Shown here: positions 1 through 10,910 of the stretch, piece by piece
Layout: each line of letters starts with the position of its first letter
Numbering within the stretch: position 1 is the first letter of the stretch
Origin: Lepturacanthus savala
Lineage: Eukaryota > Chordata > Actinopteri > Scombriformes > Trichiuridae
DNA: 64,000 bases
Assembly: GCA_030544235.1 (NCBI GenBank)
Contig: CM060470.1
Location: 11,805,356-11,869,355 of the forward strand
Direction: 5' to 3'
Notes under the pieces: generated by a model
The model's input: the letters and a program-made list of their open reading frames with translations, nothing else
Told to the model about the DNA's origin: nothing
Database searches by the model: none
Program-made: the position numbers and the translations under genes

Positions 1-1776
1 GCTCTGCCAAATGGAAGGTCTGATTGCAGTGTTGACATCGCTCTTTCTCATCCTTCACCTGCTATCTATTAGCTCCGTGCTGTTGATGCTGGGTCAATGA
101 GGTTTTCTCCACAACAGTTCCCTTTTTGGCCTGGGCTGGGTTCATTTCATTGGTGCTGAAGAGGTTTTGGCTGAAACGTTTGCGTGGGAACCATCCTGTT
201 ATAGGACATCACTGGTGTCATGGAAAAAAAAACATTTATTCACTTAATCCCCGGGTCTATTTTTCAGTTTTCTTGTGATAAATGATAATAAATATGGAAT
301 ATTTCTACAGCCAAAAATGTTATGTACTTAAACCAGGTATAAAAAGAAATCTACAACATGTGAGGTGACTACAGAAGTGTCAGAATCGAATTGTTATTAT
401 GACGGAATAAAGATAGTTATAATGTTGCAAAAATTTAAAAAATCAAACATTGTGTTTTACTACAGATAAAATACTTCTTGGTCTAAGTTTTAAACTCATA
501 GAAATCACACTGAGAACCACTGTAGAACATGAAGAATATATTCTGTAATTTTTTTAAAAAGGAGATTATAAAGGACCCAGTTAAATAATCACCCAAACAG
601 CTCAATTTTAAATTAAATATCAAAATAGTCATTAGTTGCCAAAGTTAAAACTATTTTCTTATTGTATTGATGGATATTGATATATGTTGATACTATACCA
701 TTGTGTTTTACTACAGATAAAACTGTTTTCTCATGTAACATATGCATAAAACTCAATGCTGCCCCTGTATCGAGGGTTGCGTGATTTTAACAGGTTATTG
801 TAACTACCCATTGTTGTTTTCTAGATCATTTATACTGGATACATGCATTTTCATCTTTCCAGAACCAATAAGAAAATTTTACAAAATTTAAATATTTATT
901 CCAATCAAAAAAAAAAACAAAAAAAATTCAATAATGGTCTTCTTGTGTAGTGTGTCTTTGTTCCGATAACGATACGTCTTGTGTCTTTGTTCCAATTGTG
1001 CAACAGGCCAGAAAGGTCTCTGTTATGAAACAGTGCACAGTGTATATCTCCTATAATGTGATTATGTGGCGTATTGTTCCTTTGTGCCTCCCTGTAGTAT
1101 CAGTGACATGTGAATTATAAAGGCATTGTTCTGTGTTTTGGTCATGATGCGGCACATATTTCAGATTTCAATATACACCAACTCCTCAGAGATGTGTCAT
1201 GGTAGTGTGTGTTACTCCCTTGAGGACAGGCGGGTATAAGTTAACATTTACACACATACACACTCTATACAGCATCGTGCGTGCACACACACACATCTCT
1301 CTCCATCTGTCTCTCAGAGGTGGGGATTATTGTCCGGTTTAAAAAATGTGTTTTTTTTTTTTCTTTTAACTCCAAACAGCATGACACTGACGTTATCTCA
1401 CTTAACCCTTTAACTCTTCAGCTACAAGGTTTAGAGGAACAGGACGCTGTTCACTGTCCTTTAAAAAATAACTGGAATTTCATTAAAATTGGATGGTGGG
1501 AGAAATCCCTGAGAAAGATATTTTAAAACATTAACAAATATCAGCATTGGCTAAACACCACTTAAGCTGCCTGCTTTTCATAAAGAATCTTAATCTGATG
1601 TCACTGTAAAGCCACTGTCCTGACTGTCATGTGTATACTTGTGAGAGTGGATGATGCCACTCTTGGCTCTTTGTTCCGCCTGAAAGAATTTTTATAAATT
1701 AAACCCAAATTACAAAATCTATTTTTTTTAGACAGTATCTCATGTAACTCCACGCTTCCCCCACACTCTCATACAG
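1..1776. other. Unique AT-rich DNA, no gene seen
   Basis: I see no coding signal, RNA gene or recognised transposon here. The stretch from about 240 to 920 is strongly AT-rich and holds a 24 bp exact direct repeat at 448-471 and 699-722. A short repeated phrase (gtgtctttgttcc) occurs twice between 950 and 990. The 81-codon open frame at 1281-1526 is built on CA- and T-rich low-complexity sequence and is not credible as a gene. Confidence 0.6.
448..722 (+). repeat. 24 bp exact direct repeat pair, 251 bp apart
   Basis: The sequence cattgtgttttactacagat followed by aaaa occurs exactly at 448-471 and 699-722. The two copies lie in AT-rich DNA and no terminal inverted repeats are visible around them. 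They could be a diverged local duplication or two remnants of one dispersed repeat; the flanks are too different to decide. Confidence 0.6.
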
Positions 1777-1797
1777 CACACACACACACACACACAC
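1777..1797. repeat. (CA)n microsatellite
   Basis: About ten uninterrupted CA units immediately precede the left side of a probable MITE. Confidence 0.9.
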
Positions 1798-2029
1798 GTT
1801 GGTGAAGTAGGCACTAGCGGTATACGCCTGCCGGCAAATAGCAGTTTTTATCACAATAGCTGAGTTTCAACGTGCAAAGGCCAGTGGCTATGCATATTTA
1901 TAACAAAATACGTAGAAACACTTCACACTTAAATCTCACCATTTGGGCCTGAGTCAGTTGAAGACACAATTAAATTCCCACATTGGTTTGAAGGTGAAAA
2001 TGTGGTTTTTGGGTTTAGTTACTCTTTAA
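1798..2029 (-). mobile_element. MITE-like element ending TTAAAGAGTAACTAAACCC
   Basis: Read on the minus strand, the element starts at 2029 with TTAAAGAGTAACTAAACCC and runs left to about 1798. I recognise this terminus as typical of a short non-autonomous DNA transposon common in percomorph fish genomes; that is memory, not a search. The opposite terminus is not clear, so the left limit, beside a (CA)n array, is an estimate. There is no coding capacity. Confidence 0.5.
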
Positions 2030-2711
2030 TGAATTATTTAGAGCACCAATCTTTCCCAACTCTTCTGATGATGTAAACCTGTACTTGCCTTTTGAGGATG
2101 GGATTTTCCTTTAAAATAACTAAAAATATTAATAATTAAATAAATAAAAATCAGAAATAGAATAACAAAGTTTATCCTTGCATGTAGTAGGATTCTCAGC
2201 CATGCATCCCCATTATATAGCACTTTAAGAGTCCAAACAATGTGATCACCTACTAATATACAGTGAGAGATATTTTCTTTCTCAATGTGATCTTTTTCTT
2301 TTCAAATGTTCACTCTATATATAGTTATTCAGTCATTCATCACCAATCTTATTGTCTATTCATGTTTTTTATTTTTTTTAAGGAGTGATCTCATGACATC
2401 TCAGAGAAGGAAATTTAAAGGCATACTTCAGCCCCGCCTGGCTTGCCGTTTCCCTCCAAAACCCGAGGTCAAATTAGTCAAATCGGCAGCAGCCATTCTG
2501 CAGAAGGTGGGATTAGCTTGCGTGCTGTGAAAGCTAAAGCAAGGAACCCTCTACTGTCCATCCCTTAATGCTTATTAACAAGTCCCTGCCACTGATCAGG
2601 CCCTTCTCATAACAAATAAGTGTGCGCACACATGCTCGGCTCATGCACGTGATAATACACACATTGTGTTTAGCGTGAAAAACACTTTGGATGATTGTAA
2701 TTTATTAGTTG
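2030..2711. other. Unique sequence, no gene seen
   Basis: AT-rich to about 2400, then more balanced. The 74-codon open frame at 2306-2530 has a hydrophobic start and a basic end but no recognisable domain, and I do not call it. Confidence 0.5.
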
Positions 2712-2751
2712 TAGGTTATTACCTGCAACTAATGTTGCAGGTAATAACCTA
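2712..2751. repeat. Perfect 18 bp hairpin with 4 nt loop
   Basis: The left arm at 2712-2729 (taggttattacctgcaac) is the exact reverse complement of 2734-2751, with the loop taat between. There is no T-tract directly after it and no gene beside it, so a terminator role is not supported. The tight loop and perfect arms resemble a template-switch or fold-back replication event. Confidence 0.95.
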
Positions 2752-3639
2752 TGTTATGTGTGGGAGAAAGAGCTGCAGCAGCCTACGAGTCTGAACTGCT
2801 TTGCAATACGCGGAAAGATGAAATGCTCATTTATTAAACACTAAATTAGGACATGAAATGATGAAGGCCTGTTAAGATTTGCAGAACTTTCCTTCCAAAC
2901 TTGTTTCCTGTGCAGTCTTCTTGAGGTCCAGGTGGTTAAAGAATAATCCAGCCTTGTGAAGGAAAGAGAACGCCGGTGTCGTATGGCATCTGGACGGCAT
3001 CCTCGGGACTGGCCGCTCCACATGGTAGGCCTAGACGGACCTAGAGAGAGGATTTGGTCATGCAGGAGCAGGAACATGGGACACATTAGGATCTACGTGT
3101 CCTCAGAGTGGAGTCCTGGGTTTTACTGAATCACCGACTGTTGCCGCTACGTCCCATTGTTCCAGCAGCAACTGATGGCGCGCAGATATTGAGTATCAGC
3201 CGTTGGGCCGATAGCTGTCAGTCAGTCGCCGCCTGCCTTTGTGCTGGATTTGGCTTCTAGACCGGCTGTGTGTTAGGACCCAAGGCTACGCCTGCGGGCA
3301 GGCTACGTGTACGTGAAAGGCGGCATCAGATTCAACATAGATGATCTTTGATGCGTTTTCCGGCTGTTTCAGATGAGGAGAATCAATGGAGCTCCTACAC
3401 TCACATGTCCAACACATACCTCGGGTGAGTAGAATTCATTTGACAGCAGCGTGTCCAGCTTGTGAAGATCACCATAGACACTGTCCTCCTCATTCCAAAA
3501 AAAAAAGCAATATAAACACATTAGTTTAAATGTGAAATGGTAGTCCATTCACAGGCTATGCGCCATAACTTGCCAGATTCATGATTTGATTCAGTTTGTA
3601 TTATTCACTGTAGATAAAAAAAAAATAAAATAAAAACTG
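2752..3639. other. Unique sequence, no gene seen; mildly CpG-rich 2970-3330
   Basis: GC and CpG content rise between about 2970 and 3330 compared with both sides. No open frame or splice-flanked exon is convincing. The remainder is unremarkable apart from A-rich runs at 3498 and 3615. Confidence 0.5.
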
Positions 3640-3860
3640 TTTATTTATTTATTTGACAGGGACAATTCAGTCAGACATAGTTACATGATTGCAACTGATA
3701 TGATGCATATAGAGTTCATAGCTAGTGCTAATTCTCATCTCAAGTCCCTGGTTGGGCTCAACATACATATCACAACTATATATATCTCCCACTATACTAC
3801 ATATAATATATTCGATAATCCAATAGTGTCTTCATATGATATAAAACTGGCTGTAACTAA
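3640..3860 (-). mobile_element. LINE 3'-end-like fragment
   Basis: The text beginning tttatttgacagggacaatt at about 3646 matches my memory of a common teleost non-LTR retrotransposon 3' end, read here on the opposite strand. The similarity fades towards 3850. No reverse transcriptase motif is present, so this would be a 5'-truncated copy. The right boundary is uncertain. Confidence 0.45.
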
Positions 3861-4449
3861 AGAATACAGCCACCACTTTGATACTGCAGGAAACACACAC
3901 AGTATGAATAAAAAGTTCAAAATTCACATTGCAGGTCTGTTGACTGCCATCTCCTCGGCCTCTTACACTTCCTGTAACACTGTTTGTGTTTTCCAGACAG
4001 TTCAGTGTTTGTATCAACCTGGAAGAAAAAAAAGCAACAACTTTGTTTTTCCATGTTCATTGTGCTTTTTTTTTCTTTTTTTTAAAATACATAATGGCCC
4101 TTATTGGCTGTGAGATGTCGTGCTTTGTGTCTAATTTAAACAGTGGCGATGCAGGTGCTAAATATAACCCCCTTATTACTTAGCTCTATAGCTGATTGCT
4201 TGTAATGCCTGAGTGCTTATGGCTGAAGGCGTGCGCTGGTGTCAGTGGGAATGCCCTCTTAATGGGGGCAGCAATCAGGCAGCCGCCGCCGCTGAGCCAA
4301 AGGAAAACACGCTGTAAACATGCAGCATGTCAGAGGCTCATTAAGGAACGGAGCAGCGTTTATAACACTGCTGAGAGGAACAGTAAATCACTGTGCTCCC
4401 CTAGAGTGCTGAGCGGAGGGACTCCTGTTAAATGCACCGGTCGCCATTC

Positions 4450-4450
<1 letters not shown>
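3861..4450. other. Unique sequence, no gene seen
   Basis: From about 4110 to 4440 the sequence is complex, of balanced composition and free of recognised repeats, which makes it a reasonable place to test for a conserved non-coding element. I see no protein signal; the 135-codon open frame starting at 4196 ends in a run of Thr-His from the neighbouring microsatellite and is an artefact. Confidence 0.4.

Positions 4451-4518
<68 letters not shown>
4451..4518. repeat. (AC)34 microsatellite
   Basis: Thirty-four uninterrupted AC units. Pure arrays of this length are usually highly length-polymorphic. Confidence 0.98.
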
Positions 4519-4519
<1 letters not shown>

Positions 4520-4671
4520 ACTGTTTGTATGTGCATGTATACGCTCAGCAGCAGTGGCAGCGGGCACTGTTCTTACTGTGTACATGTTATGTTCTCTTTA
4601 TGAATAAGACAAATATTTGTCAGGGAAACTGAATGTCATCCATGTAATGCTGCCGGCATTTGTGTGTATGA

Positions 4672-4955
4672 GTTTGACATTTTTGACAGTTTACAAATTA
4701 TGGCGAAAACCAAAGTCAAGACTTGGTTTGTGTATGGAGGAAAATCTGCTAATTAGAGAGATTTGTTTAGGTTTTGCTTGGTGAACTTGGCTAGCCCCCC
4801 CCCTTTTCCTGTCTTAATGCTAAGATAAGCTAACCGGTTGCTGGCTATTGAATAATATTTAACAGAGAGCTATGAGAGATAAATCTATAAATATTATCAT
4901 TTAACCCAGGAAAGCAAATAAGTGAATTCCCCAAAATGTCAGATATTGCCTTTAA
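4672..4955. mobile_element. MITE-like element ending TTAA
   Basis: The right end (about 4908-4955, with agcaaataagtgaattcccc and ending in tttaa) and the inner segment with gctaagataagctaaccggt at about 4820 match a percomorph MITE that I remember as starting TTAAAGGAATAGTTTGACA. A degenerate left end (agtttgacattttt) is visible at 4671-4684. The copy is diverged and has no coding capacity. Confidence 0.6.
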
Positions 4956-5004
4956 TTCTGACTAACCAGAATCAAATTTGCCCATCGTTGCCCGTCATTT
5001 TCTT

Positions 5005-5165
5005 TTAGAATTAGAAACTTTATTGATCCCACCACAGATCACCAATCAACCTAGAGTATGAAAAAATAAATACACATTATATACAAAGAGTTCAAAAGTA
5101 CCAGTACAATCATACACAGTATGCATCAAGTGGATGTATTTAAATGAATAAACACAGTATAATAA
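5005..5165 (-). mobile_element. LINE 3'-end-like fragment (tttattgatccc type)
   Basis: The phrase gaaactttattgatcccacc followed by A-rich text and short motifs such as tacaaagagttcaa resembles the 3' untranslated end of a teleost non-LTR element in reverse orientation. Only the untranslated end is present; no protein-coding part is recognisable. The boundary on the right is soft. Confidence 0.4.
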
Positions 5166-6608
5166 ATACTGTTGTATTAAATTGTATTATAATATACTAA
5201 TACCATTTTATTTAATTGATATAATAAAATCGATTAAATTGTCTGATATTCTAGTGAAATAAATAGTTGAGTGACACTAAAGCTCTTTGTGATGTTATTC
5301 TATATAAACTAAAAAATAACATAGCAGCACAAATTCTTCTTCAACTCTGCTCTATGAAATCTTTCAAAAGAGGAACACATTGTGTCCAATATTAACCAAA
5401 AATGCGTCAATTCTTTAGACATTAGCTCTTGATTAACTCTTCTAATTAGATAGCCATCAGCAGGACTGGGGCCCTGATACAAACCAAATGGGAGAGCAGA
5501 CACACAGAGTGAATTGTGTCATTGTAAGGCTGATAATGGCCGCCTTCTTACACACATTAAATGCAAGTCAGGGGGGCCCCCAGAGGCCCCTGGCGGCCTG
5601 TTTTTGCATGAAGTAAAATGCCTCCCATTCAATAGGGCATAGGCAGAACCGTTAAACATTTATGGAGGTTGTTTAAACAGCCGTTAACTGCAGATTAAGT
5701 GAGATCCACGCTCCTGGTTACGAAGGATGTGCTGTTCAGATCCTGCACACACACACAAATGCAACACGCATACACTTACATGAAAGAAATAAACAGGCAT
5801 GTTGCCAGAGTCACGCACATCCATGTCCACACATATTCACACATAGATGTCTGAAAAAGAAGCCACTATGTGTGTCACGGCATCATTCGTATGATGTCCT
5901 ACATGCCTCTCGGGCATTGTTGCTGAGGCTCAGGCCTGTCTAATTAAAGTTCTAGAACTGATTAGTTCTCTGATGGTTATTAATGTATGTAATGGATGTC
6001 AACCTATTTAGAATAAGATGAAGATATTGATCAGACTATATTAGAGTTCATGAAACGTGTGATTCATATTTCATTGCTTTGTTTTATTCATATGTGCATA
6101 ACTTGCATCTCATCTCAGCAACATGGAAATCATTTTTTTTCCGGTATCCACCAGTGTTTTTCAAATCTCCTCATGTGACTCTTTTTTTTTTTTTATTCAA
6201 ATCCATGTTTGATTCTTTGTAATTCTTTAATTCTTTAGATTTTACACTACACTTGATGACCTAGAATATCACGAGCGAGACAGAAACGGTGGCTTAAATC
6301 ATTAAATCACACGCAAAGTACGCCGAAATATGAAGTGTGTTCAGTTTGCATATTGGGCATCACAGTAAAAATAAAATGCAGCCGTGCTACTGTGCTGTAT
6401 ATACTGATATACTGCTGTGGCTTATATCATAAGTGGGCAGCATTTTCTTGAGAGGAACATACAAATCTGTTGAAAAATGAAATGTGAAGTAACAACCAAG
6501 TGTTTTTTTTTCATTAATGACATTAAAATGACTTCCCTTCAGTAGCTACAATATAAGCAGGGGCTGACGTCTGGGGGAGAAATCTTACAGTATTTTGAAC
6601 AGTAATAA
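5166..6608. other. Unique sequence, no gene seen
   Basis: The first 130 bases are AT-rich. A short GC-rich patch (5568-5600, runs of G then C) and a following non-repetitive stretch to about 5720 stand out, but no function can be read. T-runs occur at about 6136 and 6183. No coding exon is supported. Confidence 0.5.
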
Positions 6609-6652
6609 ATTATAATGACCACACTACAGGGATGTAGTGTGGTCATTATAAT
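6609..6652. repeat. Perfect 20 bp hairpin with 4 nt loop
   Basis: The arm 6609-6628 is the exact reverse complement of 6633-6652, with loop ggga. The arm sequence is attataatgaccacactaca. It has the same architecture as the hairpin at 2712-2751 but a different sequence, so the two are not copies of one element. Confidence 0.95.
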
Positions 6653-6889
6653 GATAAAGATTTAAGATTAATAATATTATTAATAAAATGCACCAGAAAA
6701 CCATCTAAGAATATAGAAAAACAATTGTCTTGCAACATTTGCTTTCCAAAAATCTTCTAAAATCTCCTTGAAAGTTATGCAAACCCAATTAAATATAAAT
6801 GAGTGAGTTATAAAAGTTTAACCTCAGATAGTTTTCATAAGGAGGGAAATTATCTAGAGATCAAAACTGTTATTTGTACCATTCTCTAA

Positions 6890-7020
6890 ACACGTTGATT
6901 ATTTCTGACGTGAAATTGGGCATTTTAACATGAGGGTCTATGGGGGATTGACTCAATTGGCTCCAAAAAAACAGCCTCTTATGGCCATTTGATGAACTTC
7001 AGTTTTTGACACTTCGGCTT
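6890..7020 (+). mobile_element. Teleost dispersed repeat fragment
   Basis: The stretch containing gaaattgggcattttaacat and gggtctatgggggattgact matches a dispersed repeat that I remember from several fish genomes, probably a non-autonomous DNA transposon. Neither end with inverted repeats is visible, so this is a partial copy. Confidence 0.45.
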
Positions 7021-8045
7021 TGACTTCATTATTGGAACCAGTTCTTCATCAGTTCTTTTTGATGAAAATGTGTTTTTTCCTGAATGGTAGTTTAAAAACA
7101 AAAAAAAAGGTTAGCGATCCATCTTATTTGTATTCAGATAATATTTCAGCTGTCCCCTGTTGCCCTGAAATTGGGCCAATCTATTATCATTTCACTTGCC
7201 CTTTCCAGGCTAATCTGGTCTTGAAACCTCTGTCTGAGGGGACGAGATATTCCCCCTGTAGAGGATGCGGCTGGTGGACTGAGACCGAGACTGCGACCAG
7301 ACCAGATTAACCGTCCGTCCCTGTCCCAGACACACAAACGTGACATAAGGTTGAAGTTGTGCCTCGAGCTGAGCGTCGCATGCTTGCCCGGCCTAATACG
7401 GAGCCCGCCTCCTCACGCCGCCCTGTAATTAGCCGTGGAGGCAGGTTGCGAGGTGGACTGTACATGGAGAGGAAATGCTGTGAGGTCATTAGGCCGGTGG
7501 CGGGTCACAGTCAGGGTCAGGGACTTGTTAATGAGGCGGGGATGTTTTGACTGTGCTGATGAGTTTAGTCGGCCTTGTGGAAGAACTGGAAGTGGAAAAA
7601 AATAAATCACGCCTAACGAAATCAACGCGACCACTGTTACGCAATCTGTCACCAAAAATAACCTTTTTAAACGTTTTTTCCTATCCTTCCGTAACCTTTA
7701 AACGATTTACCTCGCGCATCAATGAAAACCGACTTCACAACTGAAGTGGGTTATTCTCATTCTCTCCGCTACTATTTGAGATATGGTAATAAGCCTGCTC
7801 ACACAGTTGAATTGGCAGCGCACACAGTTGGCTCGTTGTTGTTTTGGTGTTTTGTGTGGGCCAGGGTGCCTGCCGAGGCGCTGGTGTGGACAGCTGGCCC
7901 GTCTGATCCCTCTAGTCTGCTCTTAAATTGGTTTTAGCGGCAGCACTAATAAAGCTGATTATCTGTGTGGCTCAAGGCCCCAGTAACCCTGTGACACTCC
8001 TGGCAGCTGGTGGGACCGGGAGCTCAGAAGCCATCCACACACTGC
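7021..8045. other. Unique sequence, no gene seen
   Basis: Between about 7240 and 7560 GC content is higher and several overlapping open frames of 60-96 codons occur on both strands. None shows a domain, and coding on both strands at once is a sign of composition rather than genes. The sequence from 7850 to 8040 is complex and unrecognised. Confidence 0.45.
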
Positions 8046-8082
8046 AAAAAAAAAAAAAACAAAAAAAAAAAAAAAAAAAAAA
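8046..8082. repeat. Poly(A) tract (37 nt, one C)
   Basis: An A tract broken by a single C at 8060. It could be the tail of a retroposed RNA, but I cannot recognise a retroposon body to its left and no target-site duplication is evident. Confidence 0.9.
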
Positions 8083-8299
8083 GGCATATTAATGAGTAAT
8101 ATATAATATAATTCATTATTTTTTTTCTCAAAAATTAAATAACACAGATCTGTTAGATCAACTTGTATCGTATTTTGAATCGTCGAATTTTCCAGTGGAT
8201 TTAATTTTATTGAACAACAACAACAACAAAAAATCTAAAACCATAAGAGTCAGTATTTGTGGTATAAATTAACAATTTGGATATTTTTTTGGAGTGTAC

Positions 8300-8590
8300 C
8301 ACTGACTCCTCCTCCTCTTCCTCCTCCTCCTCCTCCTCTTCCTTCGTCCACTCTTCTCGCTTGCCAGCTAAGTCTTGTCCCCTTCCAACCTCCTGCCCCC
8401 CCCGGTTTCCCTCTCTCCAGCCTCCCTCCCTCCCTCCCTCCATCCCTCGCTCTTTATTTCTCCACCTCCCTCTTGTACAGTCATCGCCCTCTGGGCAGCT
8501 GCTGCTAAACCCTCTTTGCTGCTCCCCCCCACCCCCCACTGCCCCGATCCCCCACCCATCATCACTCCACCTCACCGCCACCCTCGCTGC
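8300..8590. repeat. Polypyrimidine tract with TCC and CCCT repeats
   Basis: The plus strand is almost entirely C and T for close to 290 bases. It includes (TCC)n at about 8304-8343, a CCCT-type run at 8421-8441 and C runs near 8396 and 8524-8533. The minus strand of 8421-8441 has five G-triplets with one-base loops, a classic G-quadruplex candidate. Proline/serine-rich and Glu/Gly-rich open frames over it (for example 8277-8651 plus and 8207-8581 minus) are composition artefacts. Confidence 0.9.
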
Positions 8591-9038
8591 CTGTTCCCAC
8601 TTTGCTCACTCTTCACTTTACATACAGGCGCAGTTGACGTGCGCACTTTGACGCAAGGTGTTCTGTTTGAGTGTCTACGTTTTTTTTTTGGTGCATGCAA
8701 GTAGAACATGAGTTTTCATTCATGCATCATTATGTTTAAGCGTATTGTCGCTCCCCTTTTTTTGGGGGGGGGGGGCCTTGTTGGCCTGTGCTGACATATG
8801 TGCAGTCTCATTGTTTAACATGGGGGGGGGGGCATAGAGGGAGGGCATGCCCCTTTCAGAGCTAAGTGACAGACAGAGTGTGATGCAGAGGGCACAGAGA
8901 GTTGGGTACTGGACGTTATTGCTGCACCCGGAGAAAACGCACAGTTTGTATGTGATGGGAGAATTAAACATGAGCCTGTTTTTGATATTCACACAGAACG
9001 TTCAACAACTCGAACACTGTGAAAATTATGTTAATAGT
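8591..9038. other. No gene seen; two G homopolymers
   Basis: Two long G runs (8764-8775 and 8822-8832) lie 46 bases apart. Nothing else is recognised. Confidence 0.5.
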
Positions 9039-9040
9039 TA

Positions 9041-9398
9041 CAGTGCTGTTCAAATGTTTGGGGTCAACCAGACAATTTAGTGTTTTCCATGAAAAGTCGC
9101 ACCAACCATGAGTTTTTAAATTAATAGAAAATTCTATTACTTTAGCCTTCTGGCACAATGAGCAAACACATTGTACCATTAGAACACTGGAGTGATAGTT
9201 GCTGGAAATGGGCCTCTATGCACCTATGTAGATATTGCACCAAACACCAGACATTTGCAGCGAGAATAGTCATTTACCACATCAGCAAGAGTGTATTTCT
9301 GATTAGTTTAAAGTTCTCTTCATTGAAAAAATATGTGCTTTTCCTTCAAAAAAATAATCAAATTTCTGTGACCCCCAAACTTTTGACCTTTTGTAGTA
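9041..9398 (+). mobile_element. TA-flanked MITE, copy A
   Basis: A 358 bp element with inverted ends: the left end (cagtgctgttcaaatgtttg) and the reverse complement of the right end share the core TCAAA(A/T)GTTTGGGGTCA. TA lies on both sides (9039-9040 and 9399-9400), as expected of Tc1/mariner-type target duplication. The same interior is found at 12645, 15495 (opposite strand) and 26892. It has no coding capacity. I remember this repeat as widespread in teleosts; the superfamily assignment is inference from the TA. Confidence 0.8.
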
Positions 9399-9400
9399 TA

Positions 9401-10679
9401 ATTCATAATAACCTCAACAATGGGCGGAATACAGAAGGAAGCACAGAGGAAAGAGATAAGACTATAATGGGATAATTAATGATCGAGAAAAATCAGATAT
9501 AATCCTTAAAATGCAGTTTTGATACCATTAGGTGTATTTATATAAATGGAATAATTATTATTATTGGTGGCAGCCTTTCCAGCACAGGATTCACAATCTC
9601 AAAGGTACCCTATAGAGTTTTTGACCACTAGTGGTGCTATTAGATCAATTTTAGTTTCAGTTTTAATCTCAAGCAGGCACATGGCTGTTGTGCAACCTAA
9701 CCTGCCAGTATCTATAGCATTATGCATGTGGCAACGAGACAACAAAACATTAATGCAAAGGATATGAAATACTGTTTTTTCCCCTGCAACATCTGCAATG
9801 TGTTTCTAGTTGGATAACCCTGTTTTTGTTGTGGTGGATGCCGGTGACGTTTGTTGAGGGTAGCATGAGAGTAGCGAGGCACACATAACCCCACCCGAGT
9901 CCTTCACATAAAAATCATTCTGCAGGCAGTTATGATCAATCAAGAAAGTTGGCAAAGGGCTCGTTTTTTTAAGTTAAGTTACAACCTCTATATACGGTCT
10001 ATGGTTACAACCCATTGCAATAAAAACGGCTAAAACACGTAAATTGAATTAGAGACATTACGCATGGTGCAAAGTACAAATCATGCTCACAGGCCTGTCC
10101 CTTAAAATCCCACTTTTAATGTAACGTTCTGCTTTCAGCAGATGAGTGTGAAAACAGACTTCTATTGTCAAACGCTGCACAGTGAAGCTCTAATAATCCT
10201 ACTGAAGGAGCAAGAAAACTTGTGAGTTAAGGGGGAATTCAAGCATACACAATGCATCAGCTGAGAAACATTGAATATTAACACAAGAGCATTTGTTCAC
10301 AAGAACAGGGAACTTTTTTTTGTTAAATGACTGCAATTTTAATGCATGTTCTTCTTACGGTCTTTGTTCTAACATGAATAATTTCAAATAACATTAATTT
10401 GGTGGCCGCTTTTCTCAAATTATACAGAGTATTTCTGAATAGAAGCCTCAGTATTATGCTTTATACATCACAGAGAATAGACCTATTTTGAATTACTCAT
10501 AACCCAGATTCGCTAGTCAAGGCATGCTCATTGATTATGACCTTAATAAAAGTAAGGTAATCCCATCAAGATGTTCATATTCTAACTCCTGTATAATAAA
10601 ATCAATTGGCATACAGTATAAACCAACTTTTCTTTTTGGCTGATGCACCAGAGAGTTTTTTGTTCTCTGCAAGTCAATT
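9401..10679. other. Mostly unique sequence; weak repeat remains 9560-10015
   Basis: The segment around 9595-10015 contains phrases (ggtaccctatagagtttttg; acctctatatacggtctatg) that recur in fish DNA transposons, so it may be an old non-autonomous copy, but I cannot define ends. From 10020 to 10680 the sequence is AT-rich and featureless. No exon is supported. Confidence 0.35.
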
Positions 10680-10835
10680 TCTCTTCACTGCCTGATGTGT
10701 CCTGACGTGACCTGCGTGGGTTTTACATAATGACTGCTGACAAATCTCTGCAGAGCGCTCGTTTAAAGGGGGAGCTGCCTTTTGCTGCAATTAATTGAAT
10801 TGGTTTTCAGGATATTTTTCAGTGACTCACGAAGC
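10680..10835. other. Complex unrecognised sequence left of a CpG-dense patch
   Basis: This stretch includes ttgctgcaattaattgaatt, a homeodomain-type TAATT-rich site, and has no low complexity. It is adjacent to the CpG-dense patch that follows. An enhancer is possible but not shown by the sequence alone. Confidence 0.25.
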
Positions 10836-10910
10836 GGCGACCGTATCCGCAGGTAAAAGGTACGGCCGTCGATCGGCGCGACCCACGGCGGCCTCTCGAA
10901 AGCTGACAAA
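10836..10910. other. CpG-dense islet
   Basis: By eye there are about 14 CpG dinucleotides in 75 bases, including gccgtcgatcggcgcgaccc, against a CpG-poor background. It is too short for a standard CpG island. No open frame or promoter motif (TATA, initiator) could be fixed beside it. Confidence 0.6.

Noticed and set aside
2712..2751. Hairpin as a transcription terminator or a miRNA precursor
   Set aside because: No T-tract or gene beside it, and the 18 bp stem with a 4 nt loop is too short for a standard pre-miRNA.
4451..4518. CRISPR-like or tandem regulatory array
   Set aside because: It is a plain dinucleotide microsatellite; no spacer structure exists anywhere in the window.
4196..4603. 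135-codon open frame with a long Thr-His run
   Set aside because: The run is the (AC)34 microsatellite read as codons; the rest has no domain and both strands are open.
8046..8082. Poly(A) tract as the tail of a processed pseudogene
   Set aside because: No recognisable gene body or target duplication to the left.
8207..8651. Overlapping open frames of 83-124 codons on both strands
   Set aside because: They lie entirely on the polypyrimidine tract; Pro/Ser-rich on one strand and Glu/Gly-rich on the other is a composition effect.
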